From the NCBI GenBank assembly GCA_002007465.1, contig LNAC01000032.1:4338536-4402535 (forward strand): a DNA stretch of 64,000 nucleotides, given 5' to 3'. Of the stretch, positions 1 through 11,229 are shown in pieces. The notes below the pieces were generated by a model. It searched no databases. It was not told the DNA's origin and worked only from the letters and a program-made list of their open reading frames with translations. Made by a program: the position numbers and the translations under genes. Numbering within the stretch: the stretch's first letter is position 1; each line of letters begins with the position of its first letter. The DNA comes from Ailurus styani (lineage: Eukaryota > Chordata > Mammalia > Carnivora > Ailuridae).

Positions 1-185
1 AATAAGTAGTATAAGTAGTAGGTCTATAATGTACAGTGTTATGACTATAGTTGACACTACTCTAGAACTTATATGAAAGTTGTCATGAGAGTAAATCCTA
101 AGACATCTCATCACAGAAAAATTTTGTCCTTGTTTCTTTTGTACCTATATGAGATAATGGATGCTAACTGTACTTACTGTGGTAA
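1..185 (+). repeat. L1 3' UTR fragment
   Basis: The sequence closely repeats 5096-5270 of this window, at roughly 94-95% by eye over about 165 bases, and carries the carnivore L1 3' UTR signature (ATATGAGATRATGGATG...). It is cut by the window edge and ends before the usual L1 tail. Confidence 0.75.
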
Positions 186-1805
186 GAGAGTCAACGAGGG
201 CAGAGTGTGAGGAAATGAGGTCCAGAGGACTCTGTGAGACACCGGGTGGACTTCCATTTGTTTGTCTGGAACCAAGCGTGTGCTGAGGCAGAGCTATGAA
301 CGCTGGCATCTCATTTCTGTTTTAAAAGATTCCCTGAGTCTCTGGGTTGAGAGGGGACCGTGGAGGGGCCAGCATGGAAGCAGGGAGACCTGCCAAAGGC
401 TCCTGTGGTGCAGGTCCATCGTTCCTCCCTCATAACGCTGAAATCCAAAAGCTATTTCTGTTACTCAACCAAACGGTCTTTGGTAGCCAGATGAGCATAC
501 ATAGTCCTAAGTTTCACTGTAGAAACATTAATCTGTTTCAGTATATGTATGTACCTTATGACTTTTCTAAACTCTGAAAAATTCCATATCCCAGAAGTCA
601 TCTGGATAAAGGAATTGGACCTGTCCTCCCAGGGAAGAATGGCTTGGATCAGGGAGGCCGTACAGGAGACGACGGGAGGCGCTCCCACTTGAGAGAGAAT
701 TGGAAGGTAAGGCTAACTGCATTTCCATATGGATTGAATGTGGGTGTCAAAAGAGTAGCTGAAGAGGACTCCAAATTCTTTGGCCTTAGCAAGTGGTAGG
801 ACAGAGGTGACATCTCCTGGGGTGGAAAAGGCTGTGGGTAGAGTGTGTTTGGGTTCACAATCAGAGTCAATCAGACATGCGGAGCCTGACACAGGTATTT
901 ACATCTAACTTGCATCTCATTTGCATCTCAAAGGATAAATGGGCAGGGGGATATCCAAGTCTAGAGTTTGGGGAGAAGTCTGGTTTAGAGATGTATTTAT
1001 GTTATAATTTTTTTCCTTGATTTCCTTGATATCCTAAAATATCTTAGGCCTTCCTCAGGGGGACAACACATAACTACACACATGCACACACATTATAAAG
1101 AAAAGCTCTGTTTTACAACCTCTTCCATTAAACAAATATATATCTTTCAATGTAAAGAAAAATATAACTGAAGTATAGGGCTGTTTGGAAACTGCCCAGC
1201 AGTGGCTGTCATTAATGTCACCTGAACATTTATGACATGAGGAGAGCCAAATTCTATTCTCAGACCCGTAGGAGAGTAAAGATGGCTTAAGAAATTATTT
1301 TGCCAGAAGCGAGGAAAATATCAATGAAGAGATGGTGTTGAACAAAAATAGTGCTAAGGTTCCTTTCTGCTCTCACAGTGAATAAGCACTAGTTGTTTGT
1401 CCTGAATTCAAAACTTAGAACCCTCCCCTTATTCAGAAAATATGCCATAATCACAAGACAGTAAATTAAGAAGTGTCCAAAATACCCTCGTCCATGCGAA
1501 CGTTAAGCAGCACTCCAGCTGAAGACAAACACGAGTGAAATCGGGTTTGGGGTGGTAGTGTCCAGAGGCAGCAAAGCTTTCTGCAACACACGGCCACCTT
1601 GACATCCGATCAAGGGAATTCTTTCCCAGGGCATGTCTTTAAGATCACACTCTTAAATGAGAGCTTAGAATGAGAGCTCTCAAATACTGTCAGAACTCCA
1701 TGTTTGCCCAGTCTTATCCTGCTGAATTCTACTGGTGAACTTTAATGTTACTTTTAATTCATATGTGGGTTGAAATAGAGAGGAATAATGGAAAGAAAGA
1801 CATAC

Positions 1806-1990
1806 TTTTTTTTAAAAGAGAGATAGAGAATGCCAGCAAGTGGGGAGGGGCAGAGGGAGAGAGAATCCCAAGCAGACTCCATGCCCAGCACAGAGCCTGA
1901 CCAGAGCTCCATCTCACAACCTTGAGATCATGACCTGAGCCAAAATCAGGAGTGGGACGCTTAACCTACTGAGCCACCGAGGCAGCTCTT
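1806..1990 (-). mobile_element. Can-SINE, minus
   Basis: This is a tRNA-derived carnivore SINE in reverse: T-rich start, AGCAGACTCC..., GATCATGACCTGAGCC and terminal GAGCCACC. It is diverged and therefore older. The target-site duplication is approximately GAARGACATACTT on both sides. Confidence 0.85.
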
Positions 1991-2179
1991 GAAGGACATA
2001 CTTCTTAAAAAGAGAAAATATTAAAAGACTCAGAAGATGTTGATATCTATGTTACTGTGTTTTTATGTTAAGTGGCCAAGTTTTTATGACCAACAAGAAT
2101 AATATAAGTACTATCCATACTTAAGTACCCATGAACAGACATCCCACTGTATGATCACAAAGAGATGAAAACAAAACAA

Positions 2180-2275
2180 AGCAGAGGAGTAAGAAAGAAA
2201 GAGACTGCAGAGACAGAGAACAAAGGAAAAGAAGGGAGGGTGGGAAAAAGGCAAAGAGGAGAAAGATTACAAAAA
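2180..2275 (+). repeat. Purine-rich tract
   Basis: Nearly all bases are A or G on the plus strand (AAGAAAGAAAGAGACTGCAG and onward). It sits directly before a SINE. Confidence 0.7.
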
Positions 2276-2286
2276 TATCATTTTCA

Positions 2287-2478
2287 GGGCACCTGGGTGG
2301 CTCAGTTGGTTAAGTGTCTGCCTTTGACTCAGGTCATGATCCCAGAGTCTTTGGGTTGAGCCCTGCTTCAGTCTCCCTGCTCAGTGGGGAGCCTGCTTCT
2401 CTCTGTCCCTCTGCCTGCCACTCACCCTGCTTGTGCTCGCTCACTCTCTGTCTGCCAAATAAGTAAATAAAATCTTTA
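2287..2478 (+). mobile_element. Can-SINE, plus
   Basis: It starts GGGCACCTGGGTGGCTCAG, keeps the A/B-box region with TCAGGTCATGATC, and ends in AATAAAATCTTTAAAA. Flanks repeat about 14 bases (AAAATAYCATTTTCA). Confidence 0.9.
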
Positions 2479-3719
2479 AAAAATACATTTTCAAATAAAA
2501 TATATGTTCATGTAAAACATATTACTGGATCTACAATCAGAATCTGCTAAAAATTACATTTATTGGCTAAAACATACACAATTACAACTATATCAGAATT
2601 AAAGAATTTCACTTTCTCTTTAAATGGACAAGGACCTAGAAGAGAAATTTGAGAGTGACACACAAGCAAAGAGAAGCTTCTTTTCTTTTAAAAATTCACA
2701 CTGATTCTTTTCGCCCGTTAAAAAAAAAATTGCACAAGAATTCAATATAAAGGCGCAAAGTTTGGTTCCATCAGGGAGCAGTGGGAAAAGAAGAGACACG
2801 AGGAGTGAATGCAAAGGTGGCTAACAGTAAGCATGGTGACACGTGACAGGTAAACACAGGGAGCATTTGCAACTTGTAAAATTACACATTTTGGTCCGCT
2901 AATAAGGGAATAACCTCTTCCTCCATCAAAACTTGCTGCTTTACCTCTAGCCTCTATCTCTATGGGTGATACCATCCTTTACCCACTCACCCACTGAAAA
3001 TCTGGGGGTGTCTGAGCTGATCGAGCTCCAGTCCTTTAGATCCAACCACCAGGGCCCAGCAAACACAAGGGACAAGTTTCCCTGCAGGTTACTGCCCACG
3101 TGAACCCTCGTTCTCTATCTGTGCCTTTGGTGGGCTGTCCCTATGAACTCTAGTACCTGCCCTTTCCCAAGCTCTTCGTCCCCACCCACTCCACCTCCTG
3201 CCCGGATACTGATTAGGTGCTCTAATCTCTCTCATTAACACAGTATCCCATTAACATCTCATTAACACAGTATTATCATCTGGGTGACTCTCTTCCCCAC
3301 CAGATTATACTTTATCTGTTTTAGCTTTGTAAATCCAATGCCTAATACAAGGCCTGGAATTCTAAAACACACTCAAAAGTATTTACTGATTAAATTTAGT
3401 TAAATTAGATTAAAAGTTAAATGGGATGTGATATAGTTAGGTTTCCCATCTCTGAGAGTTTTTGAATAAATTTAAATATGTTAGGAGAAGTCTCACACTG
3501 GATAGGAAATGAGATCTACCATATGACTTTGTGATATTCCTTCCATTTCTACACACATTGTGATTTTCCCAGTTGACTTCCTTTTATACAGTTCTTTATA
3601 ATATTTAACAATAAAGACATATGACTTACACTTTGTACAGCTAATTCTTTTTATGTTTAATTCTTATTCAAGGCATGGCCAATGATGGAAATGCCATTGT
3701 AAAGAGCTTATTAAAAACA

Positions 3720-5366
3720 TGCCAACACAAAAGACCTTGAGTAGCCAAAGCCATCCTGATAAAGAAGAACAAAGCAAGAAGCGTCATGCTTCCTGATTTC
3801 AAGCTATACTATAAAGCTATAGTCATCAAAACAGTATGGTATTCACAAAAAAATAGGTGCATAGACCAGTGGAACAAAATCAATAGTACAGAAGTAAACC
3901 CAAGCATGTATGGTCAGCTAATATTTGACATGGGAGCCAAGAATCTATGGAGAAAAGATAGTCTTTTCAATAAATAGTTCTGGGATAATTAGATATTCAC
4001 ATGCAAAAGAATGAAAGTAGACCCTTACCTTAAATAACATAAACATATTAACTCAAAATTGATTAAAGACTTGACCAATATACCTCAAACCATGAAACTC
4101 CTCGAAGAAAGTACAGGAAAAAACTCCTTGCCATGGGACTTGGCAATGAATTTTTGGATATGACACCTAAAGCACAAGCAATAAAATAAAAAACAAACAA
4201 GTGGGACTAAAATAAACAGAAAAGCTTCTACATGGCAAAAGAAACCATCAGCAAAATGAAAAGACAGCCTATGGAATGGAAAAAATATTTGAAAACAATA
4301 TATCTGATATGGGGCTAATATCTAAAATACACAGGGAACTCATACAACTCAATAGTAAAAAACCCCAACTAATCTGATTATAAATGGGCAGAGGACCATT
4401 TTCCAAACAGGACACACAGATGGGCAACAGACACATGAAAATTGGCTCAATATCACTAATTATTAAGGAAGTAAAGTCACAATGAGATACCACTTTGTGC
4501 CTGTTAGAATGGCCATGATCAAAAAGACAAGAGATAACAAATGCTGGCAAGGAGGAGGAGAAAAGAGAACTTTCATGCCCTGTCAGTAGGAACGTAAATT
4601 AGTGCAGCCACCATGGAAAACAGTATGAAGCTTCCTCAAGAAATTAAAACTAAAACTTCCACATGATCCAACAATTCCACTTCTAGGTCTTTATCCAAAG
4701 AAAATGAAAATATTATGTCAAAGAGATTTCTCCACTCACATGGTCACTGCAGCATTATTTACAATAGCCACGACATGGAAATAACCTAAGTGTTGTTCAT
4801 CAATGGATGAGTGGATAAAGAAGGTGTGGTATAAATACACAATGGCATATATACAAAATACAGTCTTAAAATAAAAATGAGAAAATCCTGCCATCTGAGA
4901 CAATGTGGATACACCTGAGGCATTATGCTAAGTGAAGTCAGACAGAGAAATACTATATGATCTCACATAGTGTATGTAAATTCTTTAAAAAAAACAACTT
5001 ACAGAAAATGGTCAGATTTGTGACTACCAAGGCTGTGGGGGGGAGGGAGAAGTGGAAGAAAGTAGTCAAAAGGTACAAAACTCCAGTTATAAGATCAATA
5101 AGTAGTAGGGATATAATGTACAGTGTTATGACTATACTTGACACTACTCTAGAACTTATATGAAAGTTGTCATGACAGTAAATCCTAAGACATCTCATCA
5201 CAGAAAAATTTTGTCCTCGTTTCTTTTGTACCTATATGAGATGATGGATGCTAACTAGACTTATTGTAAGTGTTTCACGATACATATAAGGCAAGTCATT
5301 ATGCTGTACTCCTTAAACTTACACGGTGCTGTACAACAATTATAATCTCAACACAACTGAAAAAAA
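3720..5366 (+). mobile_element. 5'-truncated LINE-1 (ORF2 end and 3' UTR)
   Basis: This is the C-terminal part of a decayed L1 ORF2 followed by its 3' UTR. The ORF2 remnant shows the standard translated string around CIDQWNKIN and [11 protein letters not shown] at 3786-3977, then stops and frameshifts. The 3' UTR ends in a short A tract at about 5360-5366. The insertion is antisense to NPNT and its 3' end lies only 36 bases from the exon 8 donor site. The element is not mobile now, as it has lost most of ORF2 and all of ORF1. Confidence 0.88.
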
Positions 5367-5402
5367 CCCTCTGAAATATGTGCTAACATTTCTAGGACTT
5401 AC

Positions 5403-5786
5403 TGAATACATCTCCTCTGGGTTTCTGGGGATCTGTCTGTATCCTGTTGTCAACTGTGATCCATCTTGCAGAGGTGGTGGCAACGGGCACTGCAGGCGTC
5501 AGCCGGGTGCTTGTGCTTTCTGGGCTTGTTGCGGGTGGAGACGTTCCGAGTTCTGTGAATGGGGGTGGGGTCGGCTCTGGTGTTGGCCTGGGTGCAGGTC
5601 TTGTTGTTGGCTTAGAAGTGGGCCTGCTGGTAATAACAGGAGGAATATATGGTGTCTTCAGAGGCCACCTAGTACCTCCAATATCGGGAATCCAGTTACT
5701 GTGTCCTCCATCACCCTTTGAAATGGTACCATTTCCCTTTGGCCCATGAACTGGACCTGAAGGTTCAATCATGACTTTTGGAATAT
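5403..5786 (-). CDS. NPNT: NPNT exon 8: Pro/Thr-rich linker with RGD
   Basis: This 384-base exon encodes residues 255-382 plus one base of the next codon. It starts YIPKVMIEPSGPVHG, carries an N-glycosylation sequon (NGT), then a low-complexity segment rich in Pro, Thr and Ser (PTSKPTTRPAPRPTPEPT), likely O-glycosylated, and ends DPQKPRGDVF. RGD at residues 378-380 is the integrin alpha8-beta1 recognition site of nephronectin. The acceptor is TTTTCAG|AT and the donor is TTCA|GTAAGT, phase 1-1. The linker is four residues shorter than in the human protein as I remember it, because a poly-proline stretch is contracted. The LFEIFEIER motif that should follow is not in the window. Confidence 0.95.
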
Positions 5787-7368
5787 CTGAAAAGAGTCAA
5801 AAGATTTAAATTAGTGTGTAACCATCTCTCTCTCTCTAAAAGTTTGGTTGTGGAATCAAATTGTGAAAAACATATTAGAATATCTCATGCCGACTAGGCT
5901 TACTTTTCACTTTTAGAATACTCCTCTACTGTAAGTCATGCTGTTTTACAAATAACAATTGTGTGTGTATGGATATGATATATAGGTATATATTCATACA
6001 CACACATATCCAGCCTGTGGATATATGCAAAAAATTACATTGGTATTTCTGTAATGGATATGCATTATTTACAGTACGAAGAATTTCAAGTGTAAAATGG
6101 AAAAGGACAACAATCCTTGAGAGTTTTAAAATGCAGAAACATTCTAAGTTTTTTAAAATAAGAGAAATGTTTGCTCAGAATCTATGTTAAATGTCCTTAA
6201 GGCACACATATATTATAAAATCCTGTTTTGAATAATCCAAAGACTAATACTTTCCTCTTCCATACTCTATATAAATTCAACTCATGAAAAATATGTTTAT
6301 TAAATGTTCTGTATATTTTTTGAGACTTTATTTATTTGAGAGGGAGAGTAAGAGAGCACGAGTGGAAGGGGCAAAGGGAGAGGGAGGGAGAATCCCAAGC
6401 AAACTCCACACTGAGAGTGAAGCCAGACACAGGGCTTGATCTCATGACCCCAAGATCATGACATGAGCAGAAACCAAGAGTCGGACACTTAACCAACTGT
6501 GCCACTCAAGCACCCCTAAAAGTTCTGTATATTTTTTATGCTTGTTTGCTTTCCCTCTTACTAATTTATACAACTGTTTTAAAAAAAAAACAACTTCAGA
6601 GGTCACCATGATTATTTGTGACTCCTTTTCTGTGATTATCTTCACAAAAAGGAATTAATGTTTAATCTTTCTGGAATGATATACTCCAGGCCTGGAGTAT
6701 GACTGTATGACCTTTCAAAACTCCTTTAATTCCCATGATTCTGAGGCTTATGATTTCAGTAAATATTTTACTCCAAAACTTTAAAAATTATCTATTGTCA
6801 TCTGAAATGTATGCTAAATTATGGCCTTTAATTTGTAAAACTTTCATCTTGGAGGTTATTTTTTTTCATGTTTAACTACTAACACAGCCATACTCCAAAT
6901 AGAGCTTATAAGGATTTAAAAAGCAAAACTGTCCTAAATTTAGAGAAAATAAATATCAGAATGATGTTTTAATAGTAGAATTAGGAGACCTAAAACGGAG
7001 GAACAAGAAAGTGGTATATATTCAGATTTCCCCTTCGTCATAATGTAATGCTAATGACAAACATTTATTACTGATTATAACAAAATCAAATTCTTAGGGA
7101 GAGTGCCATCATTTCTTGCCAGCCATATTGAGAGATTTTAGCAAAGGAATTGAATGCTTTTAAGATTAGAATGTATTACTGAGTCTTTAACTTTTTTAAA
7201 ATACCTAAGTGATTTGCCTGTTTGCAGAAAATACAGACTACCATTATTAGCTCTAAGAAGTATACTTTTTGGATAATTAATCTTGTTCTTCATCTTTCCC
7301 AGTAATGGCCTTCCTGTAATCCTGTATTTCCTGCTAGAAATCAGAGCCAGGAGAGAAGCATTACTCAC
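5787..7368 (-). other. NPNT: NPNT intron 7
   Basis: This is a 1.6-kb AT-rich intron with one minus-strand SINE (6320-6516). No other feature is recognised. Confidence 0.85.
6320..6516 (-). mobile_element. Can-SINE, minus
   Basis: This is a reverse copy in intron 7, moderately diverged, ending GCCACTCAAGCACCCC. It is flanked by a long duplication around GTTCTGTATATTTTTT. Confidence 0.87.
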
Positions 7369-7491
7369 ACACACAATTCAGTCCGTCACCCTCGTATCCA
7401 TCTTTACATTTACACTTGTAGGACCCATGTACGTTGTAGCACCGAGCGAAGCGGCTACACTGATACTGACCAAGGGCGCATTCATCTATAT
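7369..7491 (-). CDS. NPNT: NPNT exon 7: calcium-binding EGF-like domain 5
   Basis: This 123-base exon encodes residues 214-254 plus one base of Tyr255. It begins [18 protein letters not shown] and ends [10 protein letters not shown], the last EGF repeat and the third with a DxDEC/DLNEC calcium signature. The acceptor is GATGCAG|AT and the donor is GTGT|GTGAGT, phase 1-1. Compared with remembered human sequence several residues differ (for example SLG to ALG, IRG to VHG, EGYQ to DGYE, LTC to LNC), so this repeat looks less constrained than exons 4 to 6. No long open frame marks it; it was found by the DIDEC signature and splice phase. Confidence 0.95.
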
Positions 7492-7782
7492 CTGCATCAG
7501 GAAGTGGAAAATGAAGAAGTTTATTTGGGAGAGAAGTATGATGACATCAAAGATACCTAGTTTCAAAAAAAAATTTTTTTTTGGAAGGTCCACATAAAAC
7601 CAGCAGATGAATGGAAGAAACAAAGTACAGGTGCATCCAGAACTACCAAATGGTTGCACGGGCTTCTGTTTAATGCACTGCCAGCACCCTCCCCTGCCGC
7701 CGACTTCCCCGTCACCACCCCAGGGAAGAGAGCTTTCCGCATCCCAGGAAGAAACGAAAAACTGACGCTTGCGGTTCGTTAC
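7492..7782 (-). other. NPNT: NPNT intron 6 (291 bases)
   Basis: This is the shortest intron of the visible gene and is free of recognised repeats. It contains a T-rich run near 7565-7580 on the plus strand complement. Its small size links two calcium-binding EGF exons closely. Confidence 0.85.
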
Positions 7783-7917
7783 CGTGACATTGGTATTTGC
7801 CTCCAATGTACATGAGGTCGAAGCCTTTATGACACTTGCAGATGTAACTTCCAAAAGTGTTGACACACTGCCTAAATCGAGGGCAGGAGGCTCTTCCGGT
7901 AGCACATTCATCAACAT
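7783..7917 (-). CDS. NPNT: NPNT exon 6: calcium-binding EGF-like domain 4
   Basis: This 135-base exon encodes residues 169-213 plus one base of codon 214. The segment [18 protein letters not shown] starts a calcium-binding EGF domain; the core [12 protein letters not shown] contains the expected aromatic residue. The acceptor is TTCTAG|AT and the donor is CACG|GTAACG, a less consensus donor than its neighbours. Phase is 1-1. It is separated from exon 7 by only 291 bases, the shortest intron seen. Confidence 0.96.
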
Positions 7918-8049
7918 CTAGAAGCATAAATCAACTGCGTCTTAGAAAGAGCAGCAGCATGTTCCGATGGAACGGATTTTAAAATAAACATCGACAAACA
8001 GCTTCCTGGCACAGAGTGGCTCATCCTAAATGTTATCCAGCTGGTTGCC

Positions 8050-9115
8050 CCAACAGGCTACATAAATTCCCCATCTCCAAATTTCAACGCATCCTCCTAA
8101 TCAGAGCTATCCTGTTCCTGCACCCTCTCTCTGCAGAGACCGCACCTGAATCCACTAGTTGCCCCAACTAGAAACATGAGGCATCCTTAACAACCAACCC
8201 TATTTCCCACAAGCCCAAATCATCAGGTCCAGTTAATCAGGCCTCATCTTCTCTTCACCCACTGCCACTACCCTAGCTACCATCTTCCAGGTTAGACTGT
8301 GACAAGGGCCTCTGAACCGGTCTGTTTCCCACCAATCTCACCCCCTCCAGAGGATTCCCAATCAACTGTCAAAATGTTTTATTGCGGGCGCCTGGGTGGC
8401 TCAGTGGGTTAAAGCCTCTGCTTTCGGCTCAGGTCATGATCTCAGGGTCCTGGGATCGAGGCCCGCATCGGGCTCCCTGCTCAGCGGGGAGCCTGCTTCC
8501 CCCTCTCTCTCTCTGCCTGCCTCTCTGCCTCCTTGTGATCTCTCTCCCTCTGTGAAATAAATAAAATCTTAAAAAAAATGTTTTATTGCAACCTAAGATT
8601 GGGATATTAAAACTCCTCAACCATTCTATTTGCTTTTTAAAGTAAATGCTCATTCCTCACGATGTCCATGAATGTCCTGCACAAACTATGTCATCCTTAC
8701 ATACCTCACCAGTTATATGTCAAGCCCCCGCCCCTCATACTCAGTCTGCACAAAGCCACATGGGCCTGCTTTCTTTCTAACCCTCACACAGGCCAGCCCC
8801 TGTTCTCTCTCACTGAGGTGCCTATGGTGTTTCCACCTGCTTGGTGATTCTTCACACAGCCAGTGGTCCAGGTCTTACTGAAGGGCTTTCCTTGACCATT
8901 ACTTTCTAAAAAAAGCCCCTTTGTGTTTCCTCCTTAGTAACTCATATTAACATTGAGTAATGTTGGTAATTTTATTGGGTATTTGTTTCTTTTCCATCTT
9001 CCCCATTAGAGTATCAGCTTTGTGAGGATCAAAATCCCATCTGCTTTGTCACTACTATATATCCTAGCAGTTGGCACAGTGCCTGAAATATAGAAAGTAC
9101 TAAATAAGTCTCTCT
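8050..9115 (+). repeat. L2-like fragments (split by SINE)
   Basis: Before and after the SINE at 8386-8575, the sequence has the L2 3'-end pattern, including a GAGTATCAGCTTTGTGAGG and GCACAGTGCCTGAAATATAG stretch near 9008-9100. The precise extent is uncertain. Confidence 0.5.
8386..8575 (+). mobile_element. Can-SINE, plus (young)
   Basis: It is close to the mustelid consensus (GGGCGCCTGGGTGGCTCAG). A perfect 15-base target-site duplication, AAAATGTTTTATTGC, flanks it. It has inserted into an L2-like stretch in intron 5. Confidence 0.93.
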
Positions 9116-9123
9116 TGAATCAC

Positions 9124-9540
9124 TTGAATCCCTCTATTCATTGAGTACATACTACATGCTAGGGACTCTGCTCAGCTCTTTGCATACATAACACATACAA
9201 TGGTTCTATGTGGCATTACTCCCATTATTTTAAAAGATTTTATTTATTTGACAAAGAAAGCCAGAGGGCACAAGCAGGGGGAGCAGCAGAGGGAGAGGGA
9301 GAAGCAGGCTCCCCACTGAGCAGGGAGTCTGATGCGGGGCTCCATCCCAGGATCCTAGGATCATGACCTGAGCCGAAGGTGGATGTTGAACTGACTAAGC
9401 CACCCAGGCACCCCGCATTACTTCCATTTTAAAGATGAGGAGACTCAAGCTCAAAGAAAGGAAGTCTCTTGCCTAAGGTTACATATCAAGGACATGACAG
9501 CACTAGGTTTGAAATCAAAGCCCAGATTTAACCACAATCC
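9124..9540 (-). repeat. MIR (split by SINE)
   Basis: Reverse MIR features are seen on both sides of the SINE at 9226-9414: TACATGCTAGGGACTCTG on the left and AAAGATGAGGAGACTCAAGC plus GCCTAAGGTTACAT on the right. Confidence 0.7.
9226..9414 (-). mobile_element. Can-SINE, minus, nested in MIR
   Basis: This is a reverse copy inserted into an older MIR. The flanks repeat GCATTACTYCCATT, with one mismatch between the copies. Confidence 0.92.
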
Positions 9541-9599
9541 TATACTGTCTTCCTAAATTACAGGAAAACAAATCTAACTCTTTAGTGCAGTATATACAA

Positions 9600-9800
9600 T
9601 CTAGCCCTGCCTAGCTATTCAGCTTCATCACTCATTGCTTCTTAACATTCTAGAAATACTGAGCTCTTCAGCTTTCCCGGAATACTGTGCTCTTTTAAAC
9701 TTCAGAGCCTTTGTACACGAGGTTTCCTCTGCCTGAAGCTTCCTCCTGTCCCTCATTTTTAGGGAAACAAGGCTTTCATTATCCATTCACAGAGAGGTCC
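9600..9800 (+). repeat. L2-like fragment
   Basis: It has the L2 pattern CTTCAGAGCCTTTGTACACG followed by a CCTCTGCCTGAAGCTTCC stretch. It is diverged and its boundaries are approximate. Confidence 0.5.
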
Positions 9801-9942
9801 TCTCCTGAGACACGTGCTGTCTCTGAAGGACAGCCAACTGCCTGATGTAGGTAACTGCCTCCTTTCCTTACTCCCATCACTTTTCACTTTCTCTTTTAGC
9901 CTGCAAGGGCTGCTGACAGAGATGCCTGAGTTTACAACTCAC

Positions 9943-10062
9943 CCACACAGGTCCTCCCATCAGGAGCCAGCTGTAGGCCGGGAGAGGGGCACTGGCACCG
10001 TATCTGTCCTTTGACAACATCACAGCCATACTGACAGTTTGCCATGGAGCACGTCAGGGCAC
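9943..10062 (-). CDS. NPNT: NPNT exon 5: EGF-like domain 3
   Basis: This 120-base exon encodes residues 129-168 plus one base of codon 169. It reads ALTCSMANCQYGCDVVKG and ends LAPDGRTCV. Six cysteines form an EGF fold of the type lacking a strong DxxEC calcium signature. The acceptor is CTTTCCAG|GT and the donor is TGTGG|GTGAGT, phase 1-1. The residues match human nephronectin as remembered. Confidence 0.96.
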
Positions 10063-10890
10063 CTGGAAAGAGCAGGACTGGCTGACACAGAGAAGCAGCA
10101 GACAAAATTTGTAACCGAAGTAACTGGTCTTCTATATTTTTTTTTTTTACTCGACACTGAATCAACAATGAAGACAAAAAGGCCACAGTTATCCAACAGT
10201 CATTATTCTTCATCTGAGGAAGATCTTTGATGCATTAAAAAAATGAAAAGACAAATATAAAGCTTTATCTCTCATAGATTATCTGGAAACTTTTCCAGGA
10301 GCTAAGGAAAGTGGAGGATTGAGGTAATTTTCCAGATTGCTCTTGCTAAATGCTGGTCTTCACCTAATCATCCAATTAACTTTCTCAATGTCCCACTAAA
10401 TTTTTCTAGGGACAATAGTAGACTTCCTACTGAGTTGTGGAACATCAGAGAATTCTAAAATCACTACCACGTGGTCTTAAAAAGGAATTCACCTAATTCT
10501 AAAGGTTCTGTGTTAAATACGCAATGCTAAATAAGATGAACTGAACTTGCCAATAAAATACAACCCAGTTAGAGATAACTGATAATTAACTGATAACTAA
10601 ATTATCAGATAACTCAGTAAAAATAAAAATCAAGTCCTCAATTATTAGAGATCATAGAAACACAAACTCAATTCAGCGTTCAGCCTACAGAAAATTTCAG
10701 GGCATTGTCCATCTAATAAACGCATCCAAACAACAGTAGGAAAACACGATACATTTCTTTCTAACAAAGACACATGAAATCTGATGTTACTGGATTCATT
10801 TATTTTCTCATTTGATGTAGATTTTTTTTTTTTGGAAAGGGCTACCTTAATCTGTAGACTATTAGAAAGAACTATAAAAGTGAGCTGAGG

Positions 10891-11092
10891 GACGCCTGGG
10901 TGGCTCAGTTGGTTAAGCAGCTGCCTTTGGCTCAGGTCATGTTCCCAGGGTCCTGGGATCGAGTCCCACATCGGGCTCCCTGCTCAGCAAGGAGCCTGCT
11001 TCTCTGCCTCTGTCTGCCACTCTGCCTACTTATGTTCTCTCTTTCTCTCTGACAAATAAATAAATAAAATCTTCAAAATAATTTTTAAAAAA
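10891..11092 (+). mobile_element. Can-SINE, plus
   Basis: It starts GACGCCTGGGTGGCTCAG and ends in an AATAAATAAATAAAATCTTC tail. The flanks repeat approximately AAGTGAGSTGAG. It lies in intron 4. Confidence 0.9.
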
Positions 11093-11229
11093 AGTGAGGT
11101 GAGATAGTGCTTATGAATGGTTTACGCTCAGTCAACAGACTTGATGGATTCTCCACCGGCTAAGAGTGCAGTGTCCATGCTTGTCAACAGCCACACAGTC
11201 CTCACATAGGCACTAACGTTATTCTTCTA

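Larger units (their letters stand above)
1..5402 (-). other. NPNT: NPNT intron 8, incomplete
   Basis: This is the start of the intron after exon 8; its 3' end is off the window. It holds an L1 3' fragment (1-185), a long 5'-truncated L1 (3720-5366) and two SINEs. I searched by eye for the next nephronectin exon (an FEIFEIER-type codon string on the minus strand) and did not find it. The stretches 186-1805 and 2480-3715 show no recognised repeat or gene, except for a purine-rich run near 2180-2275. Confidence 0.8.
7918..9942 (-). other. NPNT: NPNT intron 5
   Basis: This is a 2-kb intron made largely of old repeats (L2-like and MIR) into which two younger SINEs have inserted, at 8386-8575 (plus) and 9226-9414 (minus). 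No other feature is seen. Confidence 0.85.

Noticed and set aside
3786..3977. A short open frame that could be taken for a gene
   Set aside because: It is a decayed stretch of L1 ORF2.
1..5402. Exon 9 of NPNT (LFEIFEIER segment)
   Set aside because: I looked for the codon string on the minus strand throughout this part of intron 8 and did not find it; most of the stretch is L1, SINE or unremarkable AT-rich DNA, so the exon must be outside the window.
7486..7917. A 143-codon minus frame spanning exon 6 and intron 6
   Set aside because: It is in the wrong frame for the EGF domain and runs through the intron; the exon 6 reading chosen gives a perfect calcium-binding EGF domain and matching phases.
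8429..8653. Open frames such as those at 8429-8653 and 33419-33601
   Set aside because: They are translations of the SINE body and recur at several SINE copies.
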